Of a stretch of 21,446 nucleotides of DNA, positions 1 to 7,887 are shown one piece after another (position 1 is the first letter of the stretch; each line of letters begins with the position of its first letter). Below the pieces are notes generated by a model. The model had not been told where the DNA came from and made no database searches. It saw only the letters and a program-made list of their open reading frames with translations. This DNA is from an uncultured Burkholderiales bacterium. Its GTDB lineage: Bacteria > Pseudomonadota > Gammaproteobacteria > Burkholderiales > Burkholderiaceae_C. The position numbers were made by a program, and so were the translations under genes. The stretch lies in assembly GCA_903953985.1 (NCBI GenBank), contig CAJBLW010000408.1, positions 1 to 21,446 of the forward strand, written 5' to 3'.

Positions 1-590
1 GCGACGGCATGGTGAAAGTGGAGATGCACTTCTTGCCAGATGTGTATGTACCCTGCGACGTATGCCACGGCATGCGCTACAACCGCGAAACGCTCGAGGT
101 GCAATACAAGGGCCAGAACATCGCGCAGATTTTGAACATGACAGTGGAAGCCGCGCTCCAGTTCTTCAGCGCCGTGCCCAACATCGCGCGAAAACTGCAA
201 ACCCTGCTCGACGTGGGCCTGACCTACATCCGTTTGGGCCAAAGCGCGACCACGCTCTCAGGCGGCGAGGCCCAACGCGTCAAGCTAGCGCTGGAACTGT
301 CCAAGCGCGACACGGGCCGCACGCTGTACATCTTGGACGAACCCACCACCGGCCTGCACTTTGCCGACATCGATTTGTTGCTCAAGGTGCTGCACCAGCT
401 GCGCGACGCAGGCAACACCATCGTCATCATCGAACACAACCTCGACGTCATCAAAACCGCCGACTGGTTGATTGACATGGGCCCCGAAGGCGGTGCGGGC
501 GGCGGCACGGTTCTGGGCGAAGGCACGCCCGAGCAACTGGCCAAAAACAAGGCCAGCTTCACGGGCCACTATTTGGCACGATTGCTGTAA
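1..590 (+). CDS. uvrA: Excinuclease ABC subunit A (UvrA), C-terminal part
   Basis: This is the last 195 codons of uvrA; the reading frame is open to the window edge and the first full codon begins at base 3. UvrA is the ATP-dependent damage-recognition subunit of nucleotide excision repair and loads UvrB on DNA in the cytoplasm. The visible part carries the second half of a zinc module (PCDVCHG), the ABC signature LSGGEAQRVK, the Walker B stretch LYILDEPTTGLH and the conserved His of IIEHNLD, followed by the glycine-rich C-terminal region typical of the family. The frame ends at TAA (588-590). Identity is certain; the N-terminal two thirds lie outside the window. It is unrelated to the transport genes further right. 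Confidence 0.97.
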   Translation, partial: DGMVKVEMHFLPDVYVPCDVCHGMRYNRETLEVQYKGQNIAQILNMTVEAALQFFSAVPNIARKLQTLLDVGLTYIRLGQSATTLSGGEAQRVKLALELSKRDTGRTLYILDEPTTGLHFADIDLLLKVLHQLRDAGNTIVIIEHNLDVIKTADWLIDMGPEGGAGGGTVLGEGTPEQLAKNKASFTGHYLARLL

Positions 591-648
591 CAGCGATGCG
601 TCTCCCCAGTTTGTTATCCACTCACTTTTGAATTCTTTTGAGGTCTCT

Positions 649-1047
649 ATGAAAACCGTGATCCGTACTTTCTTCAGAACCCTGCGCGTTGTGCTGGGCC
701 CCGTGATGCTGCTCAAAGAGCGCCTGACCCAACCGGCTGGTCTGCAACGCGTAGCCTCTGAGCAAGCTGCGGTCGATCAGCAATGTCAAAGCCTGGCGCT
801 GTACCAGTTCAGCACCTGCCCGTTTTGCATCAAGGTGCGCCAGGAAATGCGCCGCCTGTCGCTGCCCATTGAAAAGCGCGACGCGCAGCACCATGCAGCC
901 AACCGAAATGAATTGCTACAAGGCAGTGGCGCAACCAAGGTGCCATGCTTGAAGATCACCGAAGCCGATGGTCAAACCCGTTGGCTGCAGGACTCGACCG
1001 AGATCATGGCCTATTTGCGCGAGCGCTTTTCAGCGCCTGCAGTTTGA
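649..1047 (+). CDS. Glutaredoxin-like / GST N-terminal domain protein
   Basis: A 132-residue protein with a thioredoxin-fold redox domain. The dithiol motif C57-P-F-C60 is preceded by a beta strand (LALYQFSTC). A cis-proline loop KVP at 97-99 and the GSH-site-like QDSTEI (114-119) follow, as in glutaredoxins and GST N-terminal domains. Residues 1-45 are an extra N-terminal segment with a hydrophobic helix (VVLGPVMLL), so membrane association is possible, though it has no clear signal cleavage site. The ATG at 649 was chosen because GAGG lies 5 bases upstream; a longer in-frame reading would start inside uvrA. It probably reduces disulfides or glutathione mixed disulfides; the actual partner is unknown. 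It lies 58 bases after uvrA and converges on the thioesterase gene with only 24 bases between. Confidence 0.85.
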   Translation: MKTVIRTFFRTLRVVLGPVMLLKERLTQPAGLQRVASEQAAVDQQCQSLALYQFSTCPFCIKVRQEMRRLSLPIEKRDAQHHAANRNELLQGSGATKVPCLKITEADGQTRWLQDSTEIMAYLRERFSAPAV

Positions 1048-1071
1048 GGAACATTCACCGAGATGCATGGC

Positions 1072-1479
1072 TTACGCGGCGATCACCGTCAGCAGGGTCT
1101 GACCATTCGCCACCAACTTCTCGCCTCCTGCATCCACCGCAAACAAATCACAGCTTGTGAAGATCTGCGCTTTGCCCGGTTTGACCACCCGAGCCCGAGC
1201 GATGAACTTTTGCCCCACGGCGGGGCGCAAACAGTTGACGGAAAAGTTGGCAGCCAACAAGTTCGGCCCCGCCACGGTACCGGCCGCAAAACCGCAGGCA
1301 GTGTCGATGAGTGTGCCGATCAGGCCTGCATGCAAATAACCCGAGTACTGACCCACCTCTGCACGCCAGGGCATCTGGATTTCCACAAATCCGGGTTCGG
1401 CCACTGTCACCTCAATCCCGCACCAGCGGTTGAACTCGGCCATGGCGTTGATTTTTTTCAGCATCTCCAGTGGGCTCAT
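1072..1479 (-). CDS. PaaI-family hotdog-fold thioesterase
   Basis: A 135-residue hotdog-fold protein of the PaaI/acyl-CoA thioesterase group, expected to hydrolyse an acyl- or aryl-CoA thioester in the cytoplasm. The family motif is visible as LHAGLIGTLIDTACG (residues 49-63), with the H50-A-G turn and D59 in the position of the catalytic acid. The strand NFSVNCLRPAVG and the terminal GQTLLTV also fit the fold. The start at 1479 is favoured over an upstream in-frame ATG at 1509 for two reasons: AGGAG (plus-strand 1486-1490) lies 6 bases upstream, and the ATG overlaps the stop of the MerR gene as ATGA. That overlap implies translational coupling and joint control. The acyl substrate cannot be told from the sequence. 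Confidence 0.85.
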   Translation of the reverse strand: MSPLEMLKKINAMAEFNRWCGIEVTVAEPGFVEIQMPWRAEVGQYSGYLHAGLIGTLIDTACGFAAGTVAGPNLLAANFSVNCLRPAVGQKFIARARVVKPGKAQIFTSCDLFAVDAGGEKLVANGQTLLTVIAA

Positions 1480-1835
1480 TTTTTTCTCCTGGCTTGGGTT
1501 TTGAACCACCCGATGTGGTCCATCAGTTTTTGGCGAAGTGCTTTTTGCTCGCTTATAAGCTGGTCAATCTCGTCCACACGCGCCAGGATCGCCTCGATCA
1601 TGTCTTGCGCTGACAACTTGCCCGCTTTGAAGCGCGGCAAATACTCGGCAATGAAAGGCAGCGAAAAACCCATCTCCCGAGACATGGCGATGAAGATGAC
1701 GTGCCTCACGGTTCTCTCTTCGTAATCACGGTAGCCATTGGGCAATCGCTGACTTTCAATGAGTCCATCGGCCTCGTACCGCCTCAAGCGGTGCACCGAC
1801 ACCTGGGTCTTGGCAGAGAGTTCTGAAATGCGCAT
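1476..1835 (-). CDS. MerR-family transcriptional regulator
   Basis: A 119-residue MerR-type regulator. The N-terminal winged helix-turn-helix is clear: ISELSAKTQVSVHRLRRYEADGL (about residues 3-25), then the wing YRDYEERTVRHV and the second helical pair with MSREMGFSLPFI. The C-terminal half (about 75-112) is a heptad-rich helix suited to the antiparallel dimer coiled coil. There is no cysteine in the metal-binding positions of MerR or CueR-type proteins, so it is unlikely to be a metal sensor. It is the first gene of a two-gene unit with the thioesterase, whose start codon overlaps its stop. The usual role would be control of its own operon by distorting a long promoter spacer, but I could not identify a convincing operator upstream. 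Confidence 0.88.
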   Translation of the reverse strand: MRISELSAKTQVSVHRLRRYEADGLIESQRLPNGYRDYEERTVRHVIFIAMSREMGFSLPFIAEYLPRFKAGKLSAQDMIEAILARVDEIDQLISEQKALRQKLMDHIGWFKTQARRKK

Positions 1836-1940
1836 GGATTCAGTCTAGCAAGGCTCGCACAGCGCGAAGCTTATGGCCTTTGACGCATGGGCGACAAGCC
1901 AAAGCGACCGCTGCGCCGCAGGTGATTCCCCATGCCTCAA

Positions 1941-2118
1941 GGCTGGTGTACAAAACACCTTCAACCGGAGCCCCCGATGACTGCACACAAAGCTTTGCCC
2001 CACGCACAACCCACGGATGTGGGCCTGTGCCCCGAACGCACCCAGCGCCTGATGGACGCGCTGCGCCGCGAAGTGGCCGGTGGTCGGCTGCCGGGTGCGG
2101 TGGCCATGGTTGCCCGGC
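1941..2118 (+). pseudogene. 5' fragment of a serine hydrolase gene (duplicate of the gene at 15275)
   Basis: A truncated copy of the start of the serine hydrolase gene found intact at 15275-16447. Reading begins at ATG 1977 behind GGAG (1967-1970). After a diverged first 16 codons, 2021-2118 matches 15316-15413 with a single difference (G/A) over 98 bases, encoding LCPERTQRLMDALRREVA and onward. Similarity also reaches upstream of the start: GGCTG(G/C)TGTACAAAAC at 1941-1956 corresponds to 15238-15253. Homology stops abruptly at 2118, before the catalytic SxxK motif, so no active enzyme can result. The frame runs on to 2282 only through unrelated, opposite-strand material. Confidence 0.85.
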
Positions 2119-2120
2119 AG

Positions 2121-2250
2121 CGGGCATCAGCACCTTGTCTTTGCACCTCTCGTCAGGTGTGTAGCCGCCACAAGCCGCCAACTTTGGCAACACACCAACG
2201 CCCATCACGCGGCCATCCCGCACCGCGACATGGGTGGCCTGCGGAGTCAT
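2121..2250 (-). pseudogene. 5' fragment of an amidohydrolase gene (YtcJ-like N-terminus)
   Basis: On the minus strand an ATG at 2250, 10 bases after the stop of the last ABC gene, opens a frame reading MTPQATHVAVRDGRVMGVG and ending in KDKVLMP. This matches the N-terminal beta-sandwich of amidohydrolase-3/YtcJ enzymes. The intact enzyme at 11640 has ATAVGVIDDRIVAVG and LKDMVLMPGFIDNH at the same places. The fragment breaks exactly before the metal-binding HxH motif, after about 43 codons, where the serine-hydrolase fragment begins on the other strand. The break carries a small inverted repeat, GCCCG-GCAG-CGGGC (2112-2125). It is read here as the remains of a sixth gene of the ABC operon. Confidence 0.7.
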
Positions 2251-2260
2251 TTTTAGCCGT

Positions 2261-3292
2261 TCAGGTTGCTTGCGGCAGTTGAATCGGGCCTCTTGCCAAA
2301 TGGCCACTTACCACCTCAACGCGACTGCAGCGCACCCAATGCCCGGTGGTGACCTCCACCAACGGAGGCAGTGCCAAAGTGCAAGCCACTTCAGCCACCG
2401 GGCAGCGCCCCGCAAAACGACAACCCACCGGGGGATTGATGGGGCTGGGCGGGTCGCCCGTCAGCTTGATGCGTTGCGTGGCGCGCCGCCGCCCACCCTG
2501 CACCGTGGGCACCGCCGACATCAAGGCCACGCTGTAGGGGTGCAACGGGTTGGCAAAGAAATCCTTGCGTGGCGCGCGCTCCACAATTTGGCCCAAGTAC
2601 ATCACCGCAATTTCGTCGCAGATGTGTTCCACCACCGCCATGTCGTGCGAAATAAACAGGTAGGTCAAGCCCAGTTCACGCTGCAGTCGCGTCAGCAAAT
2701 TCAGAATTTGAGCCCGAATCGCAATGTCCAGTGCCGACACGGGCTCGTCACACACCACGAGTTCCGGGTTGGTTGCCAGTGCCCGCGCAATATTGATACG
2801 CTGGCGTTGCCCACCAGAAAACTGGTGTGGAAACAAATGCTGCTGTTCGGGCCGCAGGCCCACTGCCTTAAATAACTCGGCAACCCGCTGCGGCCGCTCA
2901 AGCGGCGTGCCAACGTTCATCAGGTCAAGCGGCGCTCGCACCGTAGCCCCAGCACGTTCGCGTGGGTTTAAGGAAGAAAACGGGTCCTGAAAAATAATTT
3001 GTAAACGCCGACGCTCGCGGCGAAGGGCCTCGCCCGACAGCGCCGTCAAGTCGACCGAACCCAGTTGAATATGCCCGCCCGTGATCGGTGCCAAACGCAT
3101 CACGGCCAAAGCAGTCGTGGTTTTGCCCGAACCCGACTCCCCCACGATCGCCAGTGTGGTGCCACGGCGGATGTCAAAGGACACCCCATCGACCGCCTGC
3201 ACCACCTCAGGCTTTGCCAGCCAGCCAGACTTGGCACGTGGAAAATACACCTTAAGGTCGCGAACCGACAACAGGTTATCGGGGTCCATCAT
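2261..3292 (-). CDS. Peptide/nickel-type ABC importer, ATP-binding protein 2 (DppF/OppF-like)
   Basis: A 343-residue ATPase of the Dpp/Opp importer class; it hydrolyses ATP at the inner face of the membrane to drive uptake of the ligand delivered by the binding protein. Visible elements are Walker A GESGSGKT (51-58), Q-loop Q102 in FQDPFSSLNP, signature SGGQRQ (159-164), Walker B LVVCDE (178-183) and the H-loop His 216. The C-terminal oligopeptide-transporter domain carries the usual cysteines (CRFAGRCP, 291-298, then C304 and C322). The start ATG (3292) overlaps the previous stop as ATGA. It is the last intact gene of the operon; an amidohydrolase remnant follows after 10 bases. Substrate identity cannot be read from the ATPase. 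Confidence 0.93.
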   Translation of the reverse strand: MMDPDNLLSVRDLKVYFPRAKSGWLAKPEVVQAVDGVSFDIRRGTTLAIVGESGSGKTTTALAVMRLAPITGGHIQLGSVDLTALSGEALRRERRRLQIIFQDPFSSLNPRERAGATVRAPLDLMNVGTPLERPQRVAELFKAVGLRPEQQHLFPHQFSGGQRQRINIARALATNPELVVCDEPVSALDIAIRAQILNLLTRLQRELGLTYLFISHDMAVVEHICDEIAVMYLGQIVERAPRKDFFANPLHPYSVALMSAVPTVQGGRRRATQRIKLTGDPPSPINPPVGCRFAGRCPVAEVACTLALPPLVEVTTGHWVRCSRVEVVSGHLARGPIQLPQAT

Positions 3293-4383
3293 GGCCTACC
3301 CTCGCCTGCAGCGCTTGATGCCCCGGTTTCATCAGCCCGCAGCCAGCAGGCCGCTCCATGTCGATACCCGGAGTCTGGCACATCGGGTACGTGGTCAGCG
3401 TCATTTACCGCAAACAGCGGCGGCACCGCAACGGCACAACGCGCCATTGCTTGAGGGCACCTTTCGCGAAAGGCGCAACCTGCACCGAGTTCCCAAATCG
3501 ATGGCACCATGCCCGCGATTTCCGTCAGGTCATCGCGCTGAGCATTCAAGCTGCTACCCAACTTGGGCAGGCAATCGATCAGACCGCGCGTATAGGGGTG
3601 GCTGGGGTGTTCCAGCACCTGGGCCGTGGTGCCCTGCTCAATCACACGCCCGGCATACATCACCAAGACCCGGTCAGCCATTTCGGCCACCGCCCCCATG
3701 TCATGCGTGATAAGCAAAATCGCCGTGCCCTTGTCGCGCTGAAGGTCACGCAACAAATCGAAAATCTGGGCCTGCACAGTCACGTCAAGCGCAGTGGTGG
3801 GCTCATCGGCAATCAAGATATCGGGGCGGCACGCCAGCGCCATGGCGATCATGACGCGCTGGCGCATACCACCCGAAAACTGATGCGGGTACTCATCCAC
3901 ACGGCGCTCGGGCGCCGGAATACCCACCTGTTTCAGCAGATCCACCGCAGCGTTGCGCGCGGCGGCAGCGTCAAGCCCACCATGCAGACGCAATGACTCG
4001 CCAATCTGGTCACCAACCGTGAGCACTGGGTTCAGCGAGGTCATAGGTTCCTGAAAAATCATGGAAATGCGGTTGCCGCGCACATCGCACATGTGCGCCT
4101 CGGAAGCGTTAGCCAGGTCAACGCCCTGAAACATAATTTTCCCGCCGCTAATGCGCCCCGGTGGCGACGGGATGAGCCGCAACAGCGCCAGCGCCGTCAT
4201 GCTTTTGCCACACCCTGATTCACCCACAAGGCACAGTGTTTCATTGGCACGAATCTCAAACTCCACCCCATTGAGCACCATCGCGTTGCCACGCCGACTG
4301 CTGAATTCAACCCGCAGGTCTTGCACCTTAAGCAGAGGTTGCGGCACGGTTTGAATCGTGACGGGCGGCAGCGTTGTCATCAT
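3289..4383 (-). CDS. Peptide/nickel-type ABC importer, ATP-binding protein 1 (DppD/OppD-like)
   Basis: A 364-residue ATPase, partner of the DppF-like subunit in a heterodimeric motor. Motifs in order are Walker A GESGCGKS (54-61), Q-loop Q111 in FQEPMTSLNP, signature SGGMRQ (170-175), Walker B ILIADE (189-194) and H-loop His 227. A C-terminal oligopeptide-transporter domain contains the cysteine pattern CAFRERCP. About 20 residues precede the first strand LLKVQDLRVEF. The start codon shares one base with the permease stop (TGATG), and its own stop overlaps the next gene by four bases, so translation of the last three genes is tightly coupled. Family assignment is sure; ligand specificity is not. 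Confidence 0.93.
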   Translation of the reverse strand: MMTTLPPVTIQTVPQPLLKVQDLRVEFSSRRGNAMVLNGVEFEIRANETLCLVGESGCGKSMTALALLRLIPSPPGRISGGKIMFQGVDLANASEAHMCDVRGNRISMIFQEPMTSLNPVLTVGDQIGESLRLHGGLDAAAARNAAVDLLKQVGIPAPERRVDEYPHQFSGGMRQRVMIAMALACRPDILIADEPTTALDVTVQAQIFDLLRDLQRDKGTAILLITHDMGAVAEMADRVLVMYAGRVIEQGTTAQVLEHPSHPYTRGLIDCLPKLGSSLNAQRDDLTEIAGMVPSIWELGAGCAFRERCPQAMARCAVAVPPLFAVNDADHVPDVPDSGYRHGAACWLRADETGASSAAGEGRP

Positions 4384-5255
4384 CAGCGCTCCCGCAACTT
4401 GGGGTTCAACGCATCGTTCAGCCCGTCACCAATCAGGCTGACAGCCAGCACCGTCACAAAGATGGCCGCCCCCGGAAACGCCACGGCCCACCAGCACGAC
4501 AAAACGTATTGCCGGCTTGACCCAATCATCAAACCCCAACTCATTTGATTGGGGTCACCCAGACCCAAAAAAGACAAGCCCGCTTCAAACAAGATGGCCG
4601 CACCAATGGCCAAAGTGCCCGACACGATCAAAGGTGGCAGCGCATTGGGCAAAATGACCCGCCAAATAATGCGCGCGTTGCCAGCCCCTATGGCTCGCTC
4701 GGCCCGCACAAATTCCAGGTCGCGGTACTTCATGAATTCAGCGCGGGTCAGGCGTGCGGTTCCGGTCCAACTGACGAGGCCAATCGCCAGCGTGACGATG
4801 GTGAGCTTGGCCCCAAACAACGACACCACCACCATTGCAAACAGCAAGGCTGGCAACACCTGAAAGAACTCGGTGACGCGCATCAAAATCGCATCTACCC
4901 TGCCGCCGTAATACCCTGCCATGGCTCCCAGCGTGATGCCGATGCTGACCGACAGCAGCGCCGCCACTGCGCCCACCAGCAACGTGGCGCGACCGCCGTA
5001 AATCAGCGTCGTCAAAACATCACGCCCCAAATAGTCGGTGCCAAGCCAGGCTTCTTCAGTGAAAGGTGCCGTCAGGGGCGCTGCACGAATCTCAAACGGG
5101 TCGGCCCCATAAATCAGCGGCCCAACGATGGACACCAGTATCACCAGCAAAAGGATGACCATGCCAGCATTGGCCGCCGGGTTGCGCACAAACATACGCA
5201 GGGCTTCTACCGTTGGGTGTTCCACTTTAGCGGCAGCGTTGGCAATTTGAGTCAT
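4383..5255 (-). CDS. Peptide/nickel-type ABC importer permease (DppC/OppC-like)
   Basis: A 290-residue inner-membrane permease of the DppC type. It has a short cytoplasmic N-terminus, a first membrane helix (AGMVILLLVILVSIVGPLIY), the DppC hallmark FTEEAWLGTDYLGRDVLTTLIYGGR, and about five further helices. The cytoplasmic EAA loop around RAERAIGAGNARIIWRVILP docks on the ATPases. The ATG at 5255 was chosen. The longer reading to 5306 would use TTG and overlap the upstream permease by 26 bases. No strong ribosome site precedes 5255, so coupling to the upstream gene, which stops 25 bases earlier, is likely. It forms a heterodimeric channel with the DppB-like protein. Confidence 0.92.
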   Translation of the reverse strand: MTQIANAAAKVEHPTVEALRMFVRNPAANAGMVILLLVILVSIVGPLIYGADPFEIRAAPLTAPFTEEAWLGTDYLGRDVLTTLIYGGRATLLVGAVAALLSVSIGITLGAMAGYYGGRVDAILMRVTEFFQVLPALLFAMVVVSLFGAKLTIVTLAIGLVSWTGTARLTRAEFMKYRDLEFVRAERAIGAGNARIIWRVILPNALPPLIVSGTLAIGAAILFEAGLSFLGLGDPNQMSWGLMIGSSRQYVLSCWWAVAFPGAAIFVTVLAVSLIGDGLNDALNPKLRER

Positions 5256-5280
5256 GGGCGATTCACAGCGGTCAATCGGT

Positions 5281-6255
5281 CTATTGCGCGTTAATGCGGG
5301 GGTCAATCAGGCGATAGACCATGTCGGTGACCTGATTCATCACCACCACCACTATTGACGCAAATAACAACACACCCAGGATGGTCGGATAGTCGCGTCG
5401 CAACACGGATTCAAACGCCAGTCGCCCAAGACCGGGCCAGTTAAAAACTGTCTCCACCAAAATGGCTCCCGCCATCACGTTTCCAAATTGCAGGCCCAGC
5501 ACAGTCACCACAGGCAGCAACGCATTGCGCAGCGCATGTTTGTAAAGCACCACCCGGTCTGCCAGACCTTTCGCACGCGCGGTGCGAATGAAATCTGCCC
5601 CCAGCACATCGAGCATGGCCGCGCGCGACAAGCGGCTGTATTGCGCCAGATAAACCAGCCCCAGCGTGAATGTAGGCAGCACCAAGTGGTGCAAAACGTC
5701 CAGCACATCGGCAATGCCGCCACCGCTTGAATCAATGGAGCGCATGCCAGCCACCGGCAAAATGGGAAACACCGAGGCAAACAAAATCACCAGCATGATG
5801 CCCATCCAGAATACAGGTGCGGCAAAGCCGACCATGCTCAGGACCGTGATGAACTGCGACAAAACGCCGTTGGGTTTGCGCGCCGACAGCACCCCCAGCG
5901 TCGTTCCCATCACAAAGGCTGAAAGCACGGCCCCCAACACCAGCAATAAGGTGGCAGGTACCCGCTCACCAATCAACGAGGCCACCGGTAGGTTGAAAAA
6001 ATACGAGTACCCCAAATCACCGCTAAGCACTTTGCCCATGTAAACGGCAAGTTGGACATACAGCGGCTTGTCCAACCCATATTGCAAGCGCAATTGCGCC
6101 ATCAGCTCCGGGCTCATGCCCCCACTGACACCGGCAATGGTTTCAACCGGGTCGCCCGGTGCCGCGTGCACCAAAATGAAGTTGAGCACCACCACGGCCA
6201 GCACCAGCGCCAAGGCCTGCAAGACACGCGATAAAAGTTGTCGAAAAAAACGCAT
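5281..6255 (-). CDS. Peptide/nickel-type ABC importer permease (DppB/OppB-like)
   Basis: A 324-residue inner-membrane permease of the DppB type. The first helix (ALALVLAVVVLNFILVH) is followed by the family's APGDP motif, a periplasmic segment with LRLQYGLDKPLYVQ, and GDLGYSYFFNLPV. Five more membrane helices follow. The EAA loop ADFIRTARAKGL...HALRNALLP is clear. The C-terminus VYRLIDPRIN is the standard ending. The length is normal for the family (about 310-340). It starts 30 bases after the binding-protein gene, so both belong to one transcript. It pairs with the DppC-like permease to form the translocation path. Confidence 0.93.
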   Translation of the reverse strand: MRFFRQLLSRVLQALALVLAVVVLNFILVHAAPGDPVETIAGVSGGMSPELMAQLRLQYGLDKPLYVQLAVYMGKVLSGDLGYSYFFNLPVASLIGERVPATLLLVLGAVLSAFVMGTTLGVLSARKPNGVLSQFITVLSMVGFAAPVFWMGIMLVILFASVFPILPVAGMRSIDSSGGGIADVLDVLHHLVLPTFTLGLVYLAQYSRLSRAAMLDVLGADFIRTARAKGLADRVVLYKHALRNALLPVVTVLGLQFGNVMAGAILVETVFNWPGLGRLAFESVLRRDYPTILGVLLFASIVVVVMNQVTDMVYRLIDPRINAQ

Positions 6256-6285
6256 CAGGCGACCTGCTCCGGTTGTGAGTTCAGG

Positions 6286-7887
6286 CTATTTCAAATAAAC
6301 CTCGTCAAACGGTGAGGCTGTGCCCCAAATCGTGCTCGGCACGTTACCCACCTTTTTTTGGCTGATGGTGTGATAGCCCACTTGGTCGATAAAGTAGACC
6401 GGTAATTCATCGGTAACGATCTTTTGAAACGCCGCGTAATAGGCCTTGCGCTGGGTTGGGTCCATCACACTCCCTGCGGAATTGAGCAACACATCCACCT
6501 TGGGGTTGTTGTACGACTGCGTATTGGTCCATACGATAGGGCGGATATTGGACGACAAATAGGTGCGGTGCACTCCGATGATGGGATCGCCCCAGTTGAA
6601 GTTGGCATCCATCGACATGTCAAAGTCTCGGGTGGCCATTTTTTTGGCCCACGATGGAAAGTCCGCTGAGGTGCGCACTTCAACCGTGATACCCACTTTT
6701 TTAAGCGCAGTGCGGATGTACTCGGCCGGGTTTTTTTGCTGATCGTCTGGACCCGGGTAAAAGTCAATCGTCAATTTGAATCGCTCGCCATTGGGCCCAG
6801 CCTTATAACCCGCTTCGTCCAGCATGGCGGCGGCTTTTTTGACATCAAACGGATAGCGCACCGTGTCAGTCACATGAAACGGGCTAGAACTGTGAATGGG
6901 GCTGTCTGCCACGGGTGAATAACCGCCTTGCAGCGCTTTGCTGATGAAGTTCTTGTCAATGGCTGTGGCAATGGCCTTGCGCACCGCCAGATCGGACAGG
7001 GGTTTGCGGGTCAGGTTAAAGGCCAACCAGTTGATGGCACCAATGCCTTCATAGCCCTTGGGCGAAATAACCAGCTTCGGGTTAGCCGCCAGCCGCTTCA
7101 AATCGGCCGGGGCGGAGGTGAAGGGCACGATGTGAATATCGCCGCGCTCCAGCCCCAGCATCAGGCTGGCCGCATCGGGGTTGATGCTCAGGATCAACTT
7201 GTCAAGATAGGGTTTGCCAGGCAAAAAGAATTTGTCAAAACGCTCAAGCACCGTGCGCTGGCCAGCTTTGAACTCGACCAACCTGAATGGCCCTGAACCC
7301 ACCACATCAACACTGTTGCGCGGATGGTTCTTGACGTCCTGGCCATCGCCATAAATGTGCTTTGGCAAGATGGGGCACAACGCTGGCGACATGGCCAACA
7401 CAATGGCGGGATGTGGCACGTTCATGCGGATGATGGCAGTCAGCGGGTCAGGAGTTTCCACTTTTTCAACCGGGCCCATCATGGAAGAAAACGGGTGGTT
7501 GGCCTTGATCGTCATGATAGAAAATGCCACATCCTCTGATGTAATTGGCTTGCCATCATGAAACACCGCCCCTTTGCGCAAATTGAGGGTGAGCGACTTG
7601 CCATCAGCCGCCAGGCTCCATTTCTCGGCCAGGTAGGGTTGGGCATTCCATTTGTCGTCAAAGCGCAGCGGGCTGGCAAACAACTGGGTTGACGGCAGCG
7701 CGGTGGCTGCACCTGATTGAACTGCCCCATTCAAATGACGCGCCACCTGGGTGCTGCCCAGCACCAGCGTGCCGCCGCGTTTTATGTCTTGCGCAAAGGC
7801 GTGGGCACTCGCCAAACAAGCCAGCCCCACCAGCATGGCCGTTCGAAGGCGTGAAGACTTTGGCGATTGAGTCAGGGCTTGGGGCAT
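6286..7887 (-). CDS. Periplasmic substrate-binding protein, family 5 (DppA/OppA-type)
   Basis: A 533-residue extracytoplasmic binding protein, first gene of the importer operon. A Sec signal peptide is plain: charged SSRLR, a hydrophobic core AMLVGLACLASAHA, and a likely cleavage after AFA (residue 32). The mature protein begins QDIKRGGTLVLG and has the SBP_bac_5 landmarks LRKGAVFHDGKPITSEDVAFS, GSGPFRLVEF and the late FYPGPDDQQ region. The start at 7887 is preferred over an ATG at 7983 because GAGGA (plus-strand 7894-7898) lies 6 bases upstream and the signal peptide then starts correctly. The ligand is unknown; the family binds peptides, nickel complexes, sugars, opines and other compounds. 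The neighbouring dehydrogenase suggests an N-methylated compound, which is inference. Confidence 0.92.
   Translation of the reverse strand: MPQALTQSPKSSRLRTAMLVGLACLASAHAFAQDIKRGGTLVLGSTQVARHLNGAVQSGAATALPSTQLFASPLRFDDKWNAQPYLAEKWSLAADGKSLTLNLRKGAVFHDGKPITSEDVAFSIMTIKANHPFSSMMGPVEKVETPDPLTAIIRMNVPHPAIVLAMSPALCPILPKHIYGDGQDVKNHPRNSVDVVGSGPFRLVEFKAGQRTVLERFDKFFLPGKPYLDKLILSINPDAASLMLGLERGDIHIVPFTSAPADLKRLAANPKLVISPKGYEGIGAINWLAFNLTRKPLSDLAVRKAIATAIDKNFISKALQGGYSPVADSPIHSSSPFHVTDTVRYPFDVKKAAAMLDEAGYKAGPNGERFKLTIDFYPGPDDQQKNPAEYIRTALKKVGITVEVRTSADFPSWAKKMATRDFDMSMDANFNWGDPIIGVHRTYLSSNIRPIVWTNTQSYNNPKVDVLLNSAGSVMDPTQRKAYYAAFQKIVTDELPVYFIDQVGYHTISQKKVGNVPSTIWGTASPFDEVYLK

Noticed and set aside
1836..1976. 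MerR operator upstream of 1835 (CTTTG ... CAAAG with a 17-bp spacer near 1876-1906)
   Set aside because: Arms of five bases are too short to separate from chance, and no promoter boxes with the long MerR spacer could be placed around them.
1840..2307. A 155-codon minus-strand reading frame covering the scar
   Set aside because: It spans the amidohydrolase fragment only in part; the rest is antisense to the serine-hydrolase fragment, and its first codons overlap the end of the DppF-like gene. It is a by-product of the rearrangement, not a gene.
5256..5306. Longer DppC-like protein from 5306
   Set aside because: The first codon is TTG and lies within the end of the upstream permease; the ATG at 5255 gives a normal family length.
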